DNA of 64,000 bases, from positions 1,919,501-1,983,500 of the forward strand of contig NZ_CP016294.1 in NCBI RefSeq assembly GCF_001704155.1, in the 5' to 3' direction. Position 1 is the first letter of the stretch, and every line of letters begins with the position of its first letter. The notes below the pieces were generated by a model. It had not been told where the DNA came from and searched no databases. It worked only from the letters and a program-made list of their open reading frames with translations. Below are positions 9,209 to 21,658 of this stretch, piece after piece. The DNA is from Stenotrophomonas rhizophila. GTDB taxonomy: Bacteria; Pseudomonadota; Gammaproteobacteria; Xanthomonadales; Xanthomonadaceae. Made by a program: the position numbers and the translations under genes.

Positions 9209-9992
9209 CCGCCGATTGCCAGCCGTTTTTTTCGTCGCGCTGGCACTCGCCGGGTGTGGCAACAAAGGCGTCAAACCCATGACCGCTCCGCTGGGCGTAG
9301 CGCCCGAGTATGTGGCGCGCGACAACGCTGACACCCGTCGCCGGGTCAGCTACCAGGACCAGATGACATTGTCGGCCGAGGCGTTCCGCGCCGGAGCGCT
9401 GGATGCTTCCGAAAAGCGCGCCCGAAGCGCGCTCAAGCTCGACGCGGGCCGGCCGGATGCCTACATCATGCTGGCGGCGCTGGCCAACCGGCGCGGTGAC
9501 GATGCCGCTGCCGGTCCGCTGTTCCAGAAGGCGGCCGAGCTGGCGCCGGACAGCGGCGAGGTGCTCAACAACTATGGCGCGTGGTTATGTGGTCATGGCC
9601 GCGCCACCGAAGCGTTGCCACTGTTCGACCGGGCCGTTGCCGCGCCGGGTTACCGCACGCCGGCCGCAGCCCTGGCCAACGCAGGCGGCTGTGCGCTTGA
9701 CGCCGGCCAGCCCGAGCGCGCCGTGCGGGACCTGCGCCGGGCCCTGGCGCTGGATCCGGCCAACCCCTATGCGCTGGAGGCCATGGCCCGCAACGAGCAT
9801 GCCCAGGGCCGCTTTTTCGAGGCCCGGGCCTTCGTGCAACGGCGTCTCGCGGCTGCACCGGCCACACGTTCCGTGTTACAACTTGCCTCTCAAATCGAGG
9901 CGCAGCTTGGCGACACAGTGGCATCCGGTCGTTATCTGCAGCGAATTCGCGACGAATTTCCGCAGGATGCGGCTCCTAATTCCCGGGGTTGA
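9195..9992 (+). CDS. pilW: Type IV pilus biogenesis/stability lipoprotein PilW (PilF)
   Basis: An outer-membrane lipoprotein that helps assemble the PilQ secretin. The 265-residue protein starts with a lipoprotein signal ending in the lipobox LALAGC (about residues 16-21), followed by a linker and TPR-like helices from about residue 55 to the end. The ATG at 9195 overlaps the end of rlmN. The family is normally found at exactly this place between rlmN and rodZ. It is the only clear pilus gene in the window. Confidence 0.9.
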   Translation: MPLPDRRLPAVFFVALALAGCGNKGVKPMTAPLGVAPEYVARDNADTRRRVSYQDQMTLSAEAFRAGALDASEKRARSALKLDAGRPDAYIMLAALANRRGDDAAAGPLFQKAAELAPDSGEVLNNYGAWLCGHGRATEALPLFDRAVAAPGYRTPAAALANAGGCALDAGQPERAVRDLRRALALDPANPYALEAMARNEHAQGRFFEARAFVQRRLAAAPATRSVLQLASQIEAQLGDTVASGRYLQRIRDEFPQDAAPNSRG

Positions 9993-9998
9993 AGCATT

Positions 9999-10859
9999 GT
10001 GATTGATGACCAGACTGTGAACGCTTTTGACACCGCGGCCGGCTGTGGAGCACGTCTCCGGCAGGCGCGGGAAGCGGCAGGACTGACGCTCGAAGCAGTG
10101 GGGCAGCAGTTGCGCATGCCGGTGCAGGTGGTGAAGTCACTCGAAGCCGAGCAGTGGGACCGCCTCGGTGCGCCGGTGTTCGTCCGCGGCCAGCTCAAAA
10201 GCTATGCGCGCCTGCTCAAGGTCGACCTGGGCGATGTGCTGGACCAGGCCCACATCGGGCCGGTGGTGCCGCCGCAGCTGGTCAGCCACACCCATACCCC
10301 GCGGGCCCGCCGTATCGCCGAGAGCCTCGGCCGCCGTGCCCTGTATGTCGGCATCACCGCGGTGCTGGCCGTGCCGGTGTGGTTCGCCACCCGCGGCCAC
10401 TTCGACAGTGCCTCGACCACCCCCAATACCGCTTCGCTGGATGTGATTCCCGCCGCCGTACCGGTGGCGGGCACCGCGCCGGCAGCCCAGGCGGCGCCGG
10501 TGGTGACGCCTGCGCCGTCGACGGCGCCGTCGGCCCCCTACCTGGCCTCGTTGACCCCGGTGCCCCGGCCCACGGCCGCCGCGCCGGCGCCGGCCGGTGC
10601 GCTCAGCCTGCAGTTCAAGGGCGACAGCTGGGTGGATATCGTCGCGCCCGACGGCAGCACCGTCGAGAAAGCCCTGATCAAGTCAGGCGAAACCCGCGCC
10701 TTCAGCCCGGGCCAGGTGGCCCGCATGGTGCTCGGCAATGCGTCGGCGGTGGAGGTTCAGCAGGCCGGTACCATCATCGACCTTTCGCCCTACCAGCGAG
10801 CCAACGTGGCACGCTTTACGGTATCCTCTGACGGCTCCGTGGCTCCGGTTTCACACTGA
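9999..10859 (+). CDS. rodZ: RodZ-type HTH and membrane protein (cell shape)
   Basis: RodZ links MreB to the elongation machinery at the inner membrane. The 286-residue protein has an N-terminal Cro/XRE-like HTH (residues about 10-75, ARLRQAREAAGLTLEAVG), one membrane segment at about 110-126, an Ala/Pro/Thr-rich periplasmic linker (about 145-200) and a C-terminal DUF4115 beta domain (from about 200, containing SWVDIVAPDG). The GTG start at 9999 lies six bases after the pilW stop. In E. coli ispG and hisS follow rodZ; here the YfgM-like gene follows directly. Confidence 0.88.
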   Translation: MIDDQTVNAFDTAAGCGARLRQAREAAGLTLEAVGQQLRMPVQVVKSLEAEQWDRLGAPVFVRGQLKSYARLLKVDLGDVLDQAHIGPVVPPQLVSHTHTPRARRIAESLGRRALYVGITAVLAVPVWFATRGHFDSASTTPNTASLDVIPAAVPVAGTAPAAQAAPVVTPAPSTAPSAPYLASLTPVPRPTAAAPAPAGALSLQFKGDSWVDIVAPDGSTVEKALIKSGETRAFSPGQVARMVLGNASAVEVQQAGTIIDLSPYQRANVARFTVSSDGSVAPVSH

Positions 10860-10931
10860 GCCGCGTTTCCCGATTCATTTCGACAATCCAATTCAAACAG
10901 TCCCTCCTGACGGGCAGGGGCGAGAGTACGC

Positions 10932-11570
10932 ATGGCGATCGACGACCTGCTCGACGAGCACGAACAAAGTGAACGCGTCCGCAGCTGGCTGCGGAAGAAT
11001 GGTGTCAGCATCATCGCCGGCGTGGCGATTGCCATCGGCGGCATCGCCGGCTGGCAGTGGTGGCAGAAAGAACAGGGCAGCCACCTGGCGGGTGCCCACG
11101 GTGAGTACCAGGTGGTGCTCAAGCAGCTGGAGGACAAGAAGCTGGACGAAGCGGCCAAGGGCGTGAAGACGCTGGAAGGCGGCAAGGTCCAGGTCTACGG
11201 CGACCTGGCAGCGCTGCAGCTGGCCAAGGCGCAGGTCGATGCAGGCAAGAACGAGGAGGCCCTGGCCACCCTTCGTGCCATCAAGGCCGACCCGGAATAC
11301 AAGGCGGCGATCGACCAGCGCATTGCGCGCCTGCTGATCGCCACCGGCAAGAACGATGAAGCCATCACGCTGCTGGGCAGTGCCACCGACAGTGCGAGCC
11401 TGGAAATCCATGGCGACGCCTTGATGGCGCTGGGCAAGCGTGACGAAGCCCGCGGGCAGTATGAGAAGGCGCTCAAGACGCTGGATGTGGCAGCGCCCCA
11501 GCGGCGCGTGCTGGAAACCAAAGTGATGGATGCCGGTGGCACCGTCACCGAGCCTGCGGAGTCGGTGTAA
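10932..11570 (+). CDS. YfgM-like tetratricopeptide membrane protein (SecYEG-associated)
   Basis: The 212-residue protein has a short cytoplasmic N-terminus with DLLDEHEQSERVR, one membrane segment (about 24-44) and TPR-like helices in the periplasmic part, which is the YfgM layout. In E. coli YfgM forms a complex with PpiD at the Sec translocon. The last base of its TAA is the first base of the bamB ATG (TAATG), so the two are coupled. The 72 bases after rodZ show no terminator. Confidence 0.85.
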   Translation: MAIDDLLDEHEQSERVRSWLRKNGVSIIAGVAIAIGGIAGWQWWQKEQGSHLAGAHGEYQVVLKQLEDKKLDEAAKGVKTLEGGKVQVYGDLAALQLAKAQVDAGKNEEALATLRAIKADPEYKAAIDQRIARLLIATGKNDEAITLLGSATDSASLEIHGDALMALGKRDEARGQYEKALKTLDVAAPQRRVLETKVMDAGGTVTEPAESV

Positions 11571-12778
11571 TGAAGCAGATGGTCATGATCAAGCGCGTAG
11601 CCACCCTGGTGTTGATGGGCGTGGCATTGTCCGGCTGCACCACCGTCAAGGGCTGGTTCGCCGGCAAGGACGCGGAGGCCAAGAAGGCGCTGGAGCCGGC
11701 AGAGCTGGTCAAGTTCGAGCCGACCGCCAAGGTCGACCGGATCTGGAGCACCAACCTGGGCAAGGGCGAGAAGCGCATCGGCGTGCGCCAGGGCCCGGTC
11801 GTGGCCGATGGCCGCGTGTACGCGGCCGCGATCACCGGCGGCGTGCATGCGCTGGACCTGCAGACCGGCAAGACGGTCTGGACCTACGAGCCGGCCAAGG
11901 TCAAGAAGCAGCCCAAGCTGCGTCTGTCCGGTGGCCCGGGCGTCGGCGAAGGCCTGGTGGTGATCGGTACGCTGGATGGCCAGGTCATCGCGCTGGACGC
12001 CAACGACGGCAGCGAAAAGTGGCGCGCCAAGGTGCCGGGCGAAGTGATCGCCGCGCCGGCGATCGCCCAGGGCATCGTGTTCGTGCGCAGCAACGATGGC
12101 CGGGTGACCGCCTTCGATGCCGGCAACGGCACCCAGAAGTGGTTCAACCCGCGTGAGCTGCCCATGCTGACCGTGCGCGGCAACGCGCCGGTGGTGGCCG
12201 GCCCGGGCGTGCTGTTCATCGGCAACGATGACGGCAGCGTGGCCGCGCTGGGCATGCAGGACGGTCGCACCGTGTGGGACCAGACGGTCTCCAACGGTGA
12301 AGGCCGTACCGAGCTGGAGCGCATGTCCGATGTGGACGGTGCGCCGGTGCTCGAGGGCAACACCCTGTTCGTGAGCAGCTTCAAGAACCAGACCATGGCG
12401 ATCGAAGGCCCGACCGGCCGTCCGCTGTGGGCGCGTGACCATGGCGGCGCCGGTGGCGTGGCCCTGACCTCGGGCAATGTGATCGTCACCGACAACAAGG
12501 GCGGCGTGTTCGGCCTGGACAAGGCCAGCGGCAGTGCCATGTGGTCACAGACCGGCCTGGCCCGTCGCTCGCTGACCGGGCCGGCCATCCACGGCGATTA
12601 CGTTGTGGTGGGTGACTACAAGGGTTATCTGCACTGGTTGCGGACAGACAATGGTGAACTGGCCGCGCGCGCCAAGAGTGGCGGCGATGCCCTGCTGGCG
12701 CAGCCGGTGGTCGCCGATGGGATTCTGCTGGTGCAGAACGTTGATGGAAAGCTGACCGCATTCCGGTTGGCACAATAA
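11570..12778 (+). CDS. bamB: Outer membrane protein assembly factor BamB
   Basis: A lipoprotein subunit of the BAM complex that folds outer-membrane beta-barrels. The 402 residues begin with a lipoprotein signal with the lipobox VALSGC. The remainder is a beta-propeller of PQQ-like repeats, seen as recurring GTLDGQVIALDANDG-type units. The start at 11570 gives a one-base overlap with the upstream gene; an in-frame ATG at 11585 is an alternative that keeps the signal peptide intact. Confidence 0.94.
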   Translation: MKQMVMIKRVATLVLMGVALSGCTTVKGWFAGKDAEAKKALEPAELVKFEPTAKVDRIWSTNLGKGEKRIGVRQGPVVADGRVYAAAITGGVHALDLQTGKTVWTYEPAKVKKQPKLRLSGGPGVGEGLVVIGTLDGQVIALDANDGSEKWRAKVPGEVIAAPAIAQGIVFVRSNDGRVTAFDAGNGTQKWFNPRELPMLTVRGNAPVVAGPGVLFIGNDDGSVAALGMQDGRTVWDQTVSNGEGRTELERMSDVDGAPVLEGNTLFVSSFKNQTMAIEGPTGRPLWARDHGGAGGVALTSGNVIVTDNKGGVFGLDKASGSAMWSQTGLARRSLTGPAIHGDYVVVGDYKGYLHWLRTDNGELAARAKSGGDALLAQPVVADGILLVQNVDGKLTAFRLAQ

Positions 12779-12790
12779 GGAGTTACCGCG

Positions 12791-14188
12791 ATGCTGCCCT
12801 TGGTCGCCCTGGTTGGACGGCCGAACGTCGGCAAGTCCACCATTTTCAATGCGCTGACCCGTACCCGTGACGCCCTGGTCCATGACCAGCCCGGCGTCAC
12901 CCGGGACCGCAACTATGGTGTTTGCCGTCTGGACGAGGACAACCCGTTCCTCGTCGTCGACACGGGCGGTATCTCGGAGGATGACGAAGGCCTGGCCGGC
13001 GCAACCGCCGACCAGGCACGTGCTGCCGCCGGCGAAGCCGATCTGATCCTGTTCGTGGTGGATGCCCGTGACGGGACCTCCGCGCTGGATGACGAGATCC
13101 TGTCGTGGCTGCGCAAGCTGTCGCGGCCGACCCTGCTGTTGATCAACAAGATCGACGGCACCAACGAAGACACCGTGCGCGCGGAATTCGCCCGCTACGG
13201 GTTCAGCGAAATGCTGACCGTGTCCGCCGCCCACCGCCAGGGCCTGGACGACCTGCTTGAAGAAGTGGTCCAGCGCTTGCCCGAAGAGGGCAGCGGCGAG
13301 GAGATGGACAACGATCCGAACCGGATGCGCATTGCCTTCGTCGGCCGCCCCAACGTGGGCAAGTCGACCCTGGTCAACCGCATTCTCGGCGAAGAACGGA
13401 TGATTGCCTCGGAAGTGCCGGGCACCACCCGCGACTCGATCGCGGTGGACCTGGAGCGTGACGGCCGCGAATACCGCCTGATCGACACCGCCGGCCTGCG
13501 TCGCCGCGGCCGGGTCGAAGAGGTGGTGGAAAAGTTCAGCGTCATCAAGACCCTGCAGGCCATCGAGCAGTGCCAGGTGGCGGTGCTGATGCTGGACGCC
13601 AGCGAGGGCGTGACCGACCAGGACGCTACCGTGCTGGGCGCGGTGCTGGATGCCGGCCGCGCGTTGGTGGTGGCGATCAACAAGTGGGATGGCCTGACCG
13701 ATTACCAGCGCGAACAGGCCGAAGCGCTGGTCTCGCGCAAGCTGGGCTTCGTGCCGTGGGCTGAAACGGTGCGCATCTCGGCCAAGCACGGCTCGGGCCT
13801 GCGCGAGCTGTTCCGTGCGATCCACCAGGCGCATGCCTCGGCGACCCACGAGTTCAGCACCAGCGAAGTCAACAAGGCGCTGGAAATCGCCTACGAGACC
13901 AACCCGCCGCCGGCGATCCGGGGTCACGTGTCCAAGCTGCGTTACGTGCACCCGGGCGGTTCCAATCCGCCGACCTTCATCGTGCATGGCACGCGCTTGA
14001 AGGAGCTGCCGGAGTCGTACAAGCGCTACCTGGAAAACTTCTTCCGCAAGCGCTTCAAGCTGATCGGCACGCCGGTACAGTTCATCTTCCGCGAGGGTGC
14101 CAACCCGTACGAAGGCAAGAAGAACGTGCTGAGCGAACGCCAGATTGCCAAGAAGAAGCGCCTGATCAAGCACGTCAAGGGTCGCTGA
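12791..14188 (+). CDS. der: Ribosome-associated GTPase Der (EngA)
   Basis: A double-GTPase needed for 50S subunit maturation. The 465 residues contain two G domains, each with a [10 protein letters not shown]-loop (about residues 9 and 186). Matching G3 and G4 motifs follow (DTGG and NKID in the first, DTAG and NKWD in the second), and a KH-like C-terminal domain ends in a basic [12 protein letters not shown] tail. It follows bamB by 12 bases, the usual order. Confidence 0.98.
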   Translation: MLPLVALVGRPNVGKSTIFNALTRTRDALVHDQPGVTRDRNYGVCRLDEDNPFLVVDTGGISEDDEGLAGATADQARAAAGEADLILFVVDARDGTSALDDEILSWLRKLSRPTLLLINKIDGTNEDTVRAEFARYGFSEMLTVSAAHRQGLDDLLEEVVQRLPEEGSGEEMDNDPNRMRIAFVGRPNVGKSTLVNRILGEERMIASEVPGTTRDSIAVDLERDGREYRLIDTAGLRRRGRVEEVVEKFSVIKTLQAIEQCQVAVLMLDASEGVTDQDATVLGAVLDAGRALVVAINKWDGLTDYQREQAEALVSRKLGFVPWAETVRISAKHGSGLRELFRAIHQAHASATHEFSTSEVNKALEIAYETNPPPAIRGHVSKLRYVHPGGSNPPTFIVHGTRLKELPESYKRYLENFFRKRFKLIGTPVQFIFREGANPYEGKKNVLSERQIAKKKRLIKHVKGR

Positions 14189-14193
14189 AGCCC

Positions 14194-14221
14194 ATGGCGT
14201 CCCGGCACACCGGGACGCCAT
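14194..14221 (+). terminator. Hairpin after der
   Basis: A perfect 12-bp stem, ATGGCGTCCCGG with CCGGGACGCCAT, around a CACA loop six bases after the der stop. No T run follows, so it may protect the 3' end rather than terminate by itself. Confidence 0.55.
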
Positions 14222-14227
14222 CCCACG

Positions 14228-14249
14228 GTAGCGACACACCACGCGTGTC
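14228..14249 (+). repeat. Weak SMAG-like GTAG hairpin
   Basis: GTAG followed by an imperfect hairpin (GACAC with GTGTC). It is the weakest member of the GTAG family in the window and lies upstream of moeB. Confidence 0.35.
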
Positions 14250-14280
14250 CCAGGCGGACCCAACCCGCCCATAATGGGCC

Positions 14281-15420
14281 ATGACCGCAGTACCCGAACT
14301 CAGCCCCGAGCACGCCCGCCAACGCACCCTCCACGGCGCGCTGCTGATCGACGTGCGTGAACCGCACGAGCGCGCCACCGGTATGGCCGAGGGCGCAAGG
14401 GGAATCGCGCAGGGCGATCTCCTGAGCGAAGCCAGCACGCAGCTCCCAGCGCTTGACCGCGAGATCCTGCTGATCTGCCAGAGCGGCAAACGCTCTCTGG
14501 ACGCTGCTGCGGTGCTGCGTGACCTCGGCTACACCCACATCGCGTCCGTCCACGGCGGCACCACTGCCTGGCGCGCTGCCGGGCTGCCACTCGTGCAGCC
14601 GCTGCAGAGCGACGACGAGAGGGATTTCAACGAACGCTACTCACGCCACCTGCTGCTGCCGCAGGTCGGCGTTGCCGGCCAGCAGGCGCTGCTCGGCGCC
14701 CGGGTACTGCTGCTTGGCGCGGGCGGGCTTGGCTCGCCGGCCGCCTTCTACCTCGCCGCCGCCGGGGTAGGGCACCTGCGCATCGCCGACGACGACGTGG
14801 TGGAGCGCAGCAACCTGCAGCGGCAGATCCTGCATACCGACGCCAGCATCGGCGAACCCAAGGTGCAGTCGGCCCGCGCGCGGCTGCTGGCGCTCAACCC
14901 CCGGCTGGACGTGGAAGCGGTGCAGGCGCGGGTGACCTCGGACAACATCGACGCGCTGCTCGACGGCGTGGACGTGGTGCTGGACGGGTCGGACAACTTC
15001 CCGCTGCGCTACCTGCTCAACGATGCCTGCATCCAGCACGCGATCCCGCTGGTCTACGGCGCGGTGGAGCGTTTCACCGGCCAGGTGTCGGTATTCGACG
15101 CCGGCCGCCATCGCGGCCAGGCGCCGTGCTACCGCTGCCTGTTCCCCGAGCCGCCGCCGCCGGAGTTCGCGCCCAACTGTGCCGAGGCCGGGGTGCTGGG
15201 CGTGCTGCCGGGCATGGTCGGCCTGCTGCAGGCCACGGAAGTGCTCAAGCTGCTGCTCGGGATCGGTGAGCCGCTGGTGGGGCGGCTGCTGACCTTCGAC
15301 GCGCTGGGCATGCGTTTCCGCGAAATCCGCCTCGGGCCGGACCCCGCCTGCCCACTGTGTGCACCCGGGCAGGCGTTCCCGGGTTACATCGACTACGCCG
15401 CATTCTGCGCAGATCCGTAG
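14281..15420 (+). CDS. moeB: MoeB-type molybdopterin-synthase adenylyltransferase with N-terminal rhodanese domain
   Basis: Adenylates the C-terminus of MoaD (or a ThiS-like carrier) for sulfur transfer in cofactor synthesis. The 379 residues begin with a rhodanese-like domain (about 1-105, active-site Cys in LLICQSGKRS). The E1-like domain follows, with the LGAGGLGSP nucleotide loop (about 143), a DGSDN segment, two CXXC zinc pairs (CYRC and CPLC) and a candidate catalytic Cys in PNCAEAG. Eukaryotic MOCS3 carries its rhodanese domain at the C-terminus. No moa genes are nearby, so a role in thiamin or another sulfur pathway is possible. Confidence 0.86.
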   Translation: MTAVPELSPEHARQRTLHGALLIDVREPHERATGMAEGARGIAQGDLLSEASTQLPALDREILLICQSGKRSLDAAAVLRDLGYTHIASVHGGTTAWRAAGLPLVQPLQSDDERDFNERYSRHLLLPQVGVAGQQALLGARVLLLGAGGLGSPAAFYLAAAGVGHLRIADDDVVERSNLQRQILHTDASIGEPKVQSARARLLALNPRLDVEAVQARVTSDNIDALLDGVDVVLDGSDNFPLRYLLNDACIQHAIPLVYGAVERFTGQVSVFDAGRHRGQAPCYRCLFPEPPPPEFAPNCAEAGVLGVLPGMVGLLQATEVLKLLLGIGEPLVGRLLTFDALGMRFREIRLGPDPACPLCAPGQAFPGYIDYAAFCADP

Positions 15421-15545
15421 GACGATATGGCGATTTACTGACCGATCGTTCCATTCCCGGCACGATCTTGCGCACCTGCGTGCTATGTCCCTGCATCAAC
15501 TTGTCCTATCGTGATGGCTGATCGGAGTTGCAAGGAACAAACCGC

Positions 15546-17375
15546 ATGGCGGTGGAAGCAGGTGCCAGTGAACTGGTGAAAGTAGTCGCCCTGCTGGGTG
15601 CGGCAGTGGTGATGGTGCCGTTGTTCCGCCGGCTGGGATTGGGCTCGGTGCTGGGCTATTTCGCCGCCGGGTTGGCGATCGGTCCGTTCGGCTTCGGCTG
15701 GTTCTCCGATCCGCAGGCGATCCTGCATACGGCCGAACTGGGCGTGGTGATGTTCCTGTTCGTGATCGGACTGGAAATGCGGCCTTCGCACCTGTGGAGC
15801 CTGCGCAGGGAAATCTTCGGACTGGGCACGCTGCAGATCGTGGTCTGCGGTGCGGTACTCACCGGCGTGTGCATGCTGTTCGGCTTCACGCTGCCGGTAG
15901 CCTTCATCGGTGCGGCCGGCTTCGTGCTGACTTCCACCGCCGTAGTGATGCAGCTGCTGGCCGAGCGCGGTGATATCGCGCTGCCGTCCGGGCAGAAGAT
16001 CGTCTCGATCCTGTTGTTCGAGGACCTGTTGATCGTGCCGCTGCTGGCGGTGGTCGCCTTCATGGCGCCGGTGCAGGCCGATGCCGGTACCGGCTCGCGC
16101 TGGATCAGCGTGGCCATCGCCGCCGGCGCGATCGTCGGGCTGGTGCTGGTGGGCCGCTTCCTGCTCAACCCGCTGTTCCGCATCCTGGCCGCCGCCAAGG
16201 CGCGCGAGGTGATGACCGCCGCCGCATTGCTGGTGGTGCTGGGCGCGGCACTGCTGATGCAGCTGGGCGGGCTGTCGATGGCAATGGGCGCGTTCCTGGC
16301 CGGCGTGCTGCTCAGCGAATCCACCTTCCGCCACCAGATCGAAGCCGACATCGAACCGTTCCGCGGCATCCTGCTCGGGCTGTTCTTCCTCAGCGTGGGC
16401 ATGGCGCTGGATCTCACCGTGGTGGCCAACAACTGGCCGCTGATCGTGTCCGGCGTGCTGGCCCTGATGCTGGCCAAGGCGGTGTGCATCTATGGTGTTG
16501 CGCGCATCCTGGGCAGCGACCACCGCCAGGCGCTGGATCGTGGCGTGGTGATGGCGCAGGGCGGCGAATTCGCCTTCGTGCTGTTCTCGGCGGCCGCTGC
16601 TGCCGGTGTCATCGGTATCGAGGTCAACGCCAACCTGACCGCCATCGTGGTGCTGTCGATGGCGCTCACCCCGCTGTTCGTGCTGCTGCACGACAAGCTG
16701 ATGCCGGCGCGTGAAGTCTCGCTGGAGGGCGTGGATACCGCCGAGGGCATGTCCGGCAGCGTGCTGATGATCGGCTTCGGTCGTTTCGGCCAGGTGGCCA
16801 GCCAGTCGCTGCTGGCGCGCGACGTGGACGTGACCATCATCGACAACGACGTGGACATGATCCACAACGCCGAGCGCTTCGGCTTCAAGATCTACTACGG
16901 CGACGGCACCCGGCTGGATGTGCTGCATGCATCGGGCGCGGCCACCGCGCGCGCGATCGCGGTGTGCGTCAACAACGCGCAGGATGCCGACCGCATCGTC
17001 GAACTGGTCGCGCACGAGTTCCCGCAGGCCAAGCTGCTGGTGCGTTCGTTCGATCGTGAGCACTCGCTGCGCCTGATCCACGCCGGGGTGGACTTCCAGA
17101 TCCGCGAAACCTTCGAATCCGCGCTGATGTTCGGCCAGGCCGCGCTGGTCGAGCTGGGCGCCGACGAGGACGACGCACGCGACATCGCCGAGCAGATCCG
17201 CGAACGCGACGCCGAGCGTTTCGAGCTGGAAATGGCCGGCGGCGACCTGCGTGCCGGTGCGCACATGGTGTTCGGCAGCGCGCTGCCGGGCGTGCCCACG
17301 CCGACCCCGTTCACCGCGCCCAAGCGCAAGGCACGCACCCTCAACGCCGACGAAGTGCCGGAAGAAGAGGAATAG
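15546..17375 (+). CDS. Kef-type monovalent cation:proton antiporter (CPA2) with TrkA-N domain
   Basis: The 609-residue inner-membrane protein has about 12 membrane segments (residues about 5-390). It ends with a cytosolic RCK/TrkA-N domain that begins at LMIGFGRFGQ (about 407) and contains IDND, and has an acidic tail ending EEEE. This is the KefB/KefC layout: potassium efflux gated by ligands at the RCK domain. I chose the ATG at 15546 because it has an AAGGAA Shine-Dalgarno; an in-frame TTG lies 18 bases upstream. No KefF/KefG ancillary gene is adjacent, so glutathione gating is not shown. Confidence 0.88.
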   Translation: MAVEAGASELVKVVALLGAAVVMVPLFRRLGLGSVLGYFAAGLAIGPFGFGWFSDPQAILHTAELGVVMFLFVIGLEMRPSHLWSLRREIFGLGTLQIVVCGAVLTGVCMLFGFTLPVAFIGAAGFVLTSTAVVMQLLAERGDIALPSGQKIVSILLFEDLLIVPLLAVVAFMAPVQADAGTGSRWISVAIAAGAIVGLVLVGRFLLNPLFRILAAAKAREVMTAAALLVVLGAALLMQLGGLSMAMGAFLAGVLLSESTFRHQIEADIEPFRGILLGLFFLSVGMALDLTVVANNWPLIVSGVLALMLAKAVCIYGVARILGSDHRQALDRGVVMAQGGEFAFVLFSAAAAAGVIGIEVNANLTAIVVLSMALTPLFVLLHDKLMPAREVSLEGVDTAEGMSGSVLMIGFGRFGQVASQSLLARDVDVTIIDNDVDMIHNAERFGFKIYYGDGTRLDVLHASGAATARAIAVCVNNAQDADRIVELVAHEFPQAKLLVRSFDREHSLRLIHAGVDFQIRETFESALMFGQAALVELGADEDDARDIAEQIRERDAERFELEMAGGDLRAGAHMVFGSALPGVPTPTPFTAPKRKARTLNADEVPEEEE

Positions 17376-17414
17376 GGGACAATACCGTCCCCGCCGCCGC
17401 ACGCCCCGCATTCG

Positions 17415-18290
17415 ATGAACGATTCCGCCCCCCGTCATTCCGCCCGCATCCTGGACGGACGCCGCATCGCCGAAGACCTGCTGGACAGCCTGAAGGTGCG
17501 CGTAGACGCCCGCCTGGCGGCCGGTGGCAGCCGGCCGGGGCTGGCCGTGGTGCTGGTGGGCGGCGATCCGGCCTCGACCGTGTATGTGCGCAACAAGCGC
17601 CGTGCCGCCGAGAAGGTCGGGATCGAGGCGTTCGATTACGACCTGCCGGCCGGCACCGGTGAAGCCGAGCTGCTGACCCTGATCGACCAGCTCAATGCCG
17701 ACCCGAAGATCCACGGCATCCTGGTCCAGCTGCCGCTGCCGGGCATCCCCGACGCCAGCCGCCTGATCCACCGCATCGACCCGCGCAAGGACGTGGACGG
17801 CTTCCACCCGGAGAACGTCGGCCACCTGGCCCTGCGCGAATTCGGCCTGCGCCCGTGCACCCCGCGTGGCATCACCACGCTGCTGGGCCATACCGACCAG
17901 CCGGTGCGTGGTCGCAACGCCACCATCGTGGGCGTGAGCAATCACGTGGGCCGGCCGATGGGCCTGGAGCTGCTGATCGCCGGCTGCACGGTGACCAGCT
18001 GCCACAAGTTCACCCCCAAGGACGTGCTGGAGCAGTCGGTGCGCAATGCCGACATCCTGGTGGTAGCGGTAGGCCGCCCCGGCATCGTGCCGGGCGAGTG
18101 GGTCAAGCCGGGCGCGGTGGTCATCGACGTGGGCATCAACCGCCTGGACGATGGCCGCCTGGTCGGCGACGTGGGCTTCGAAGCGGCGGCCGCACGGGCC
18201 AGCTGGATCACCCCGGTGCCGGGCGGGGTAGGGCCGATGACCGTCGCTACGCTGATGCAGAACACGATAGAAGCCGCCGAAGCATCCTGA
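17415..18290 (+). CDS. folD: Methylenetetrahydrofolate dehydrogenase/methenyltetrahydrofolate cyclohydrolase
   Basis: Interconverts 5,10-methylene-THF and 10-formyl-THF for purine and formyl-Met synthesis. The 291-residue length fits. Visible family sequences are [14 protein letters not shown] with the catalytic Lys, [20 protein letters not shown], and the C-terminal [16 protein letters not shown]. It stands alone between an antiporter and guaB; the purine link to guaB may be coincidental. Confidence 0.97.
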   Translation: MNDSAPRHSARILDGRRIAEDLLDSLKVRVDARLAAGGSRPGLAVVLVGGDPASTVYVRNKRRAAEKVGIEAFDYDLPAGTGEAELLTLIDQLNADPKIHGILVQLPLPGIPDASRLIHRIDPRKDVDGFHPENVGHLALREFGLRPCTPRGITTLLGHTDQPVRGRNATIVGVSNHVGRPMGLELLIAGCTVTSCHKFTPKDVLEQSVRNADILVVAVGRPGIVPGEWVKPGAVVIDVGINRLDDGRLVGDVGFEAAAARASWITPVPGGVGPMTVATLMQNTIEAAEAS

Positions 18291-18302
18291 CGCCGGGACA
18301 CC

Positions 18303-18354
18303 GTGGCGACCAACGGTCGTCACCTACCGGTAGCGCACGACCGTTGGTCGTGCG
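18303..18354. repeat. Head-to-head pair of SMAG-like GTAG hairpins
   Basis: The first hairpin (18303-18323) has 9-bp arms with one G-T wobble and ends in CTAC. The second (18334-18354) is a perfect 9-bp stem preceded by GTAG at 18330-18333. The two GTAG ends meet as CTACCGGTAG, forming an inverted dimer between folD and guaB. Confidence 0.8.
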
Positions 18355-18442
18355 GCCCGGCCGCCGAACCGCTGCATGAACGCGCTGCGCCGGCGCGACA
18401 CAGCGTCGCATCCGCCCCCTGCCCAACGGGGCGAAATCAGGG

Positions 18443-19933
<1,491 letters not shown>

Positions 19934-19946
19934 CGCGGCATGAGCG

Positions 19947-19983
19947 AAGAGGAACGAGGAAGCTGATTCCCGTTCCTCTTTCT
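19947..19983 (+). terminator. Terminator between guaB and guaA
   Basis: AAGAGGAACG pairs with CGTTCCTCTT. An inner GGAA/TTCC extends the stem, with one bulged base, around a GCTGA loop. The 3' arm ends in TCTTTCTC. Confidence 0.75.
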
Positions 19984-20045
19984 CTATCTGCCATTCGTTG
20001 CCTGATTTTCGTTTCTCCGTTTTCCATCCAGCATTGCCGGGCGCC

Positions 20046-21611
<1,566 letters not shown>

Positions 21612-21618
21612 CCACCCG

Positions 21619-21640
21619 GTAGAGCGGGGCTCTCCCCGCT
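21619..21640 (+). repeat. SMAG-like GTAG hairpin
   Basis: GTAG followed by AGCGGGG-CTCT-CCCCGCT. It fills the gap between guaA and the converging histidine kinase gene. Confidence 0.75.
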
Positions 21641-21658
21641 GCGCCCTGCCGAAACGGG

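Noticed and set aside
15483-18323. A 946-codon open frame on the minus strand opposite the Kef antiporter and folD
   Set aside because: It is rich in His, Gln and Arg, as expected for the antisense of GC-rich genes, spans two real genes and has no domain.
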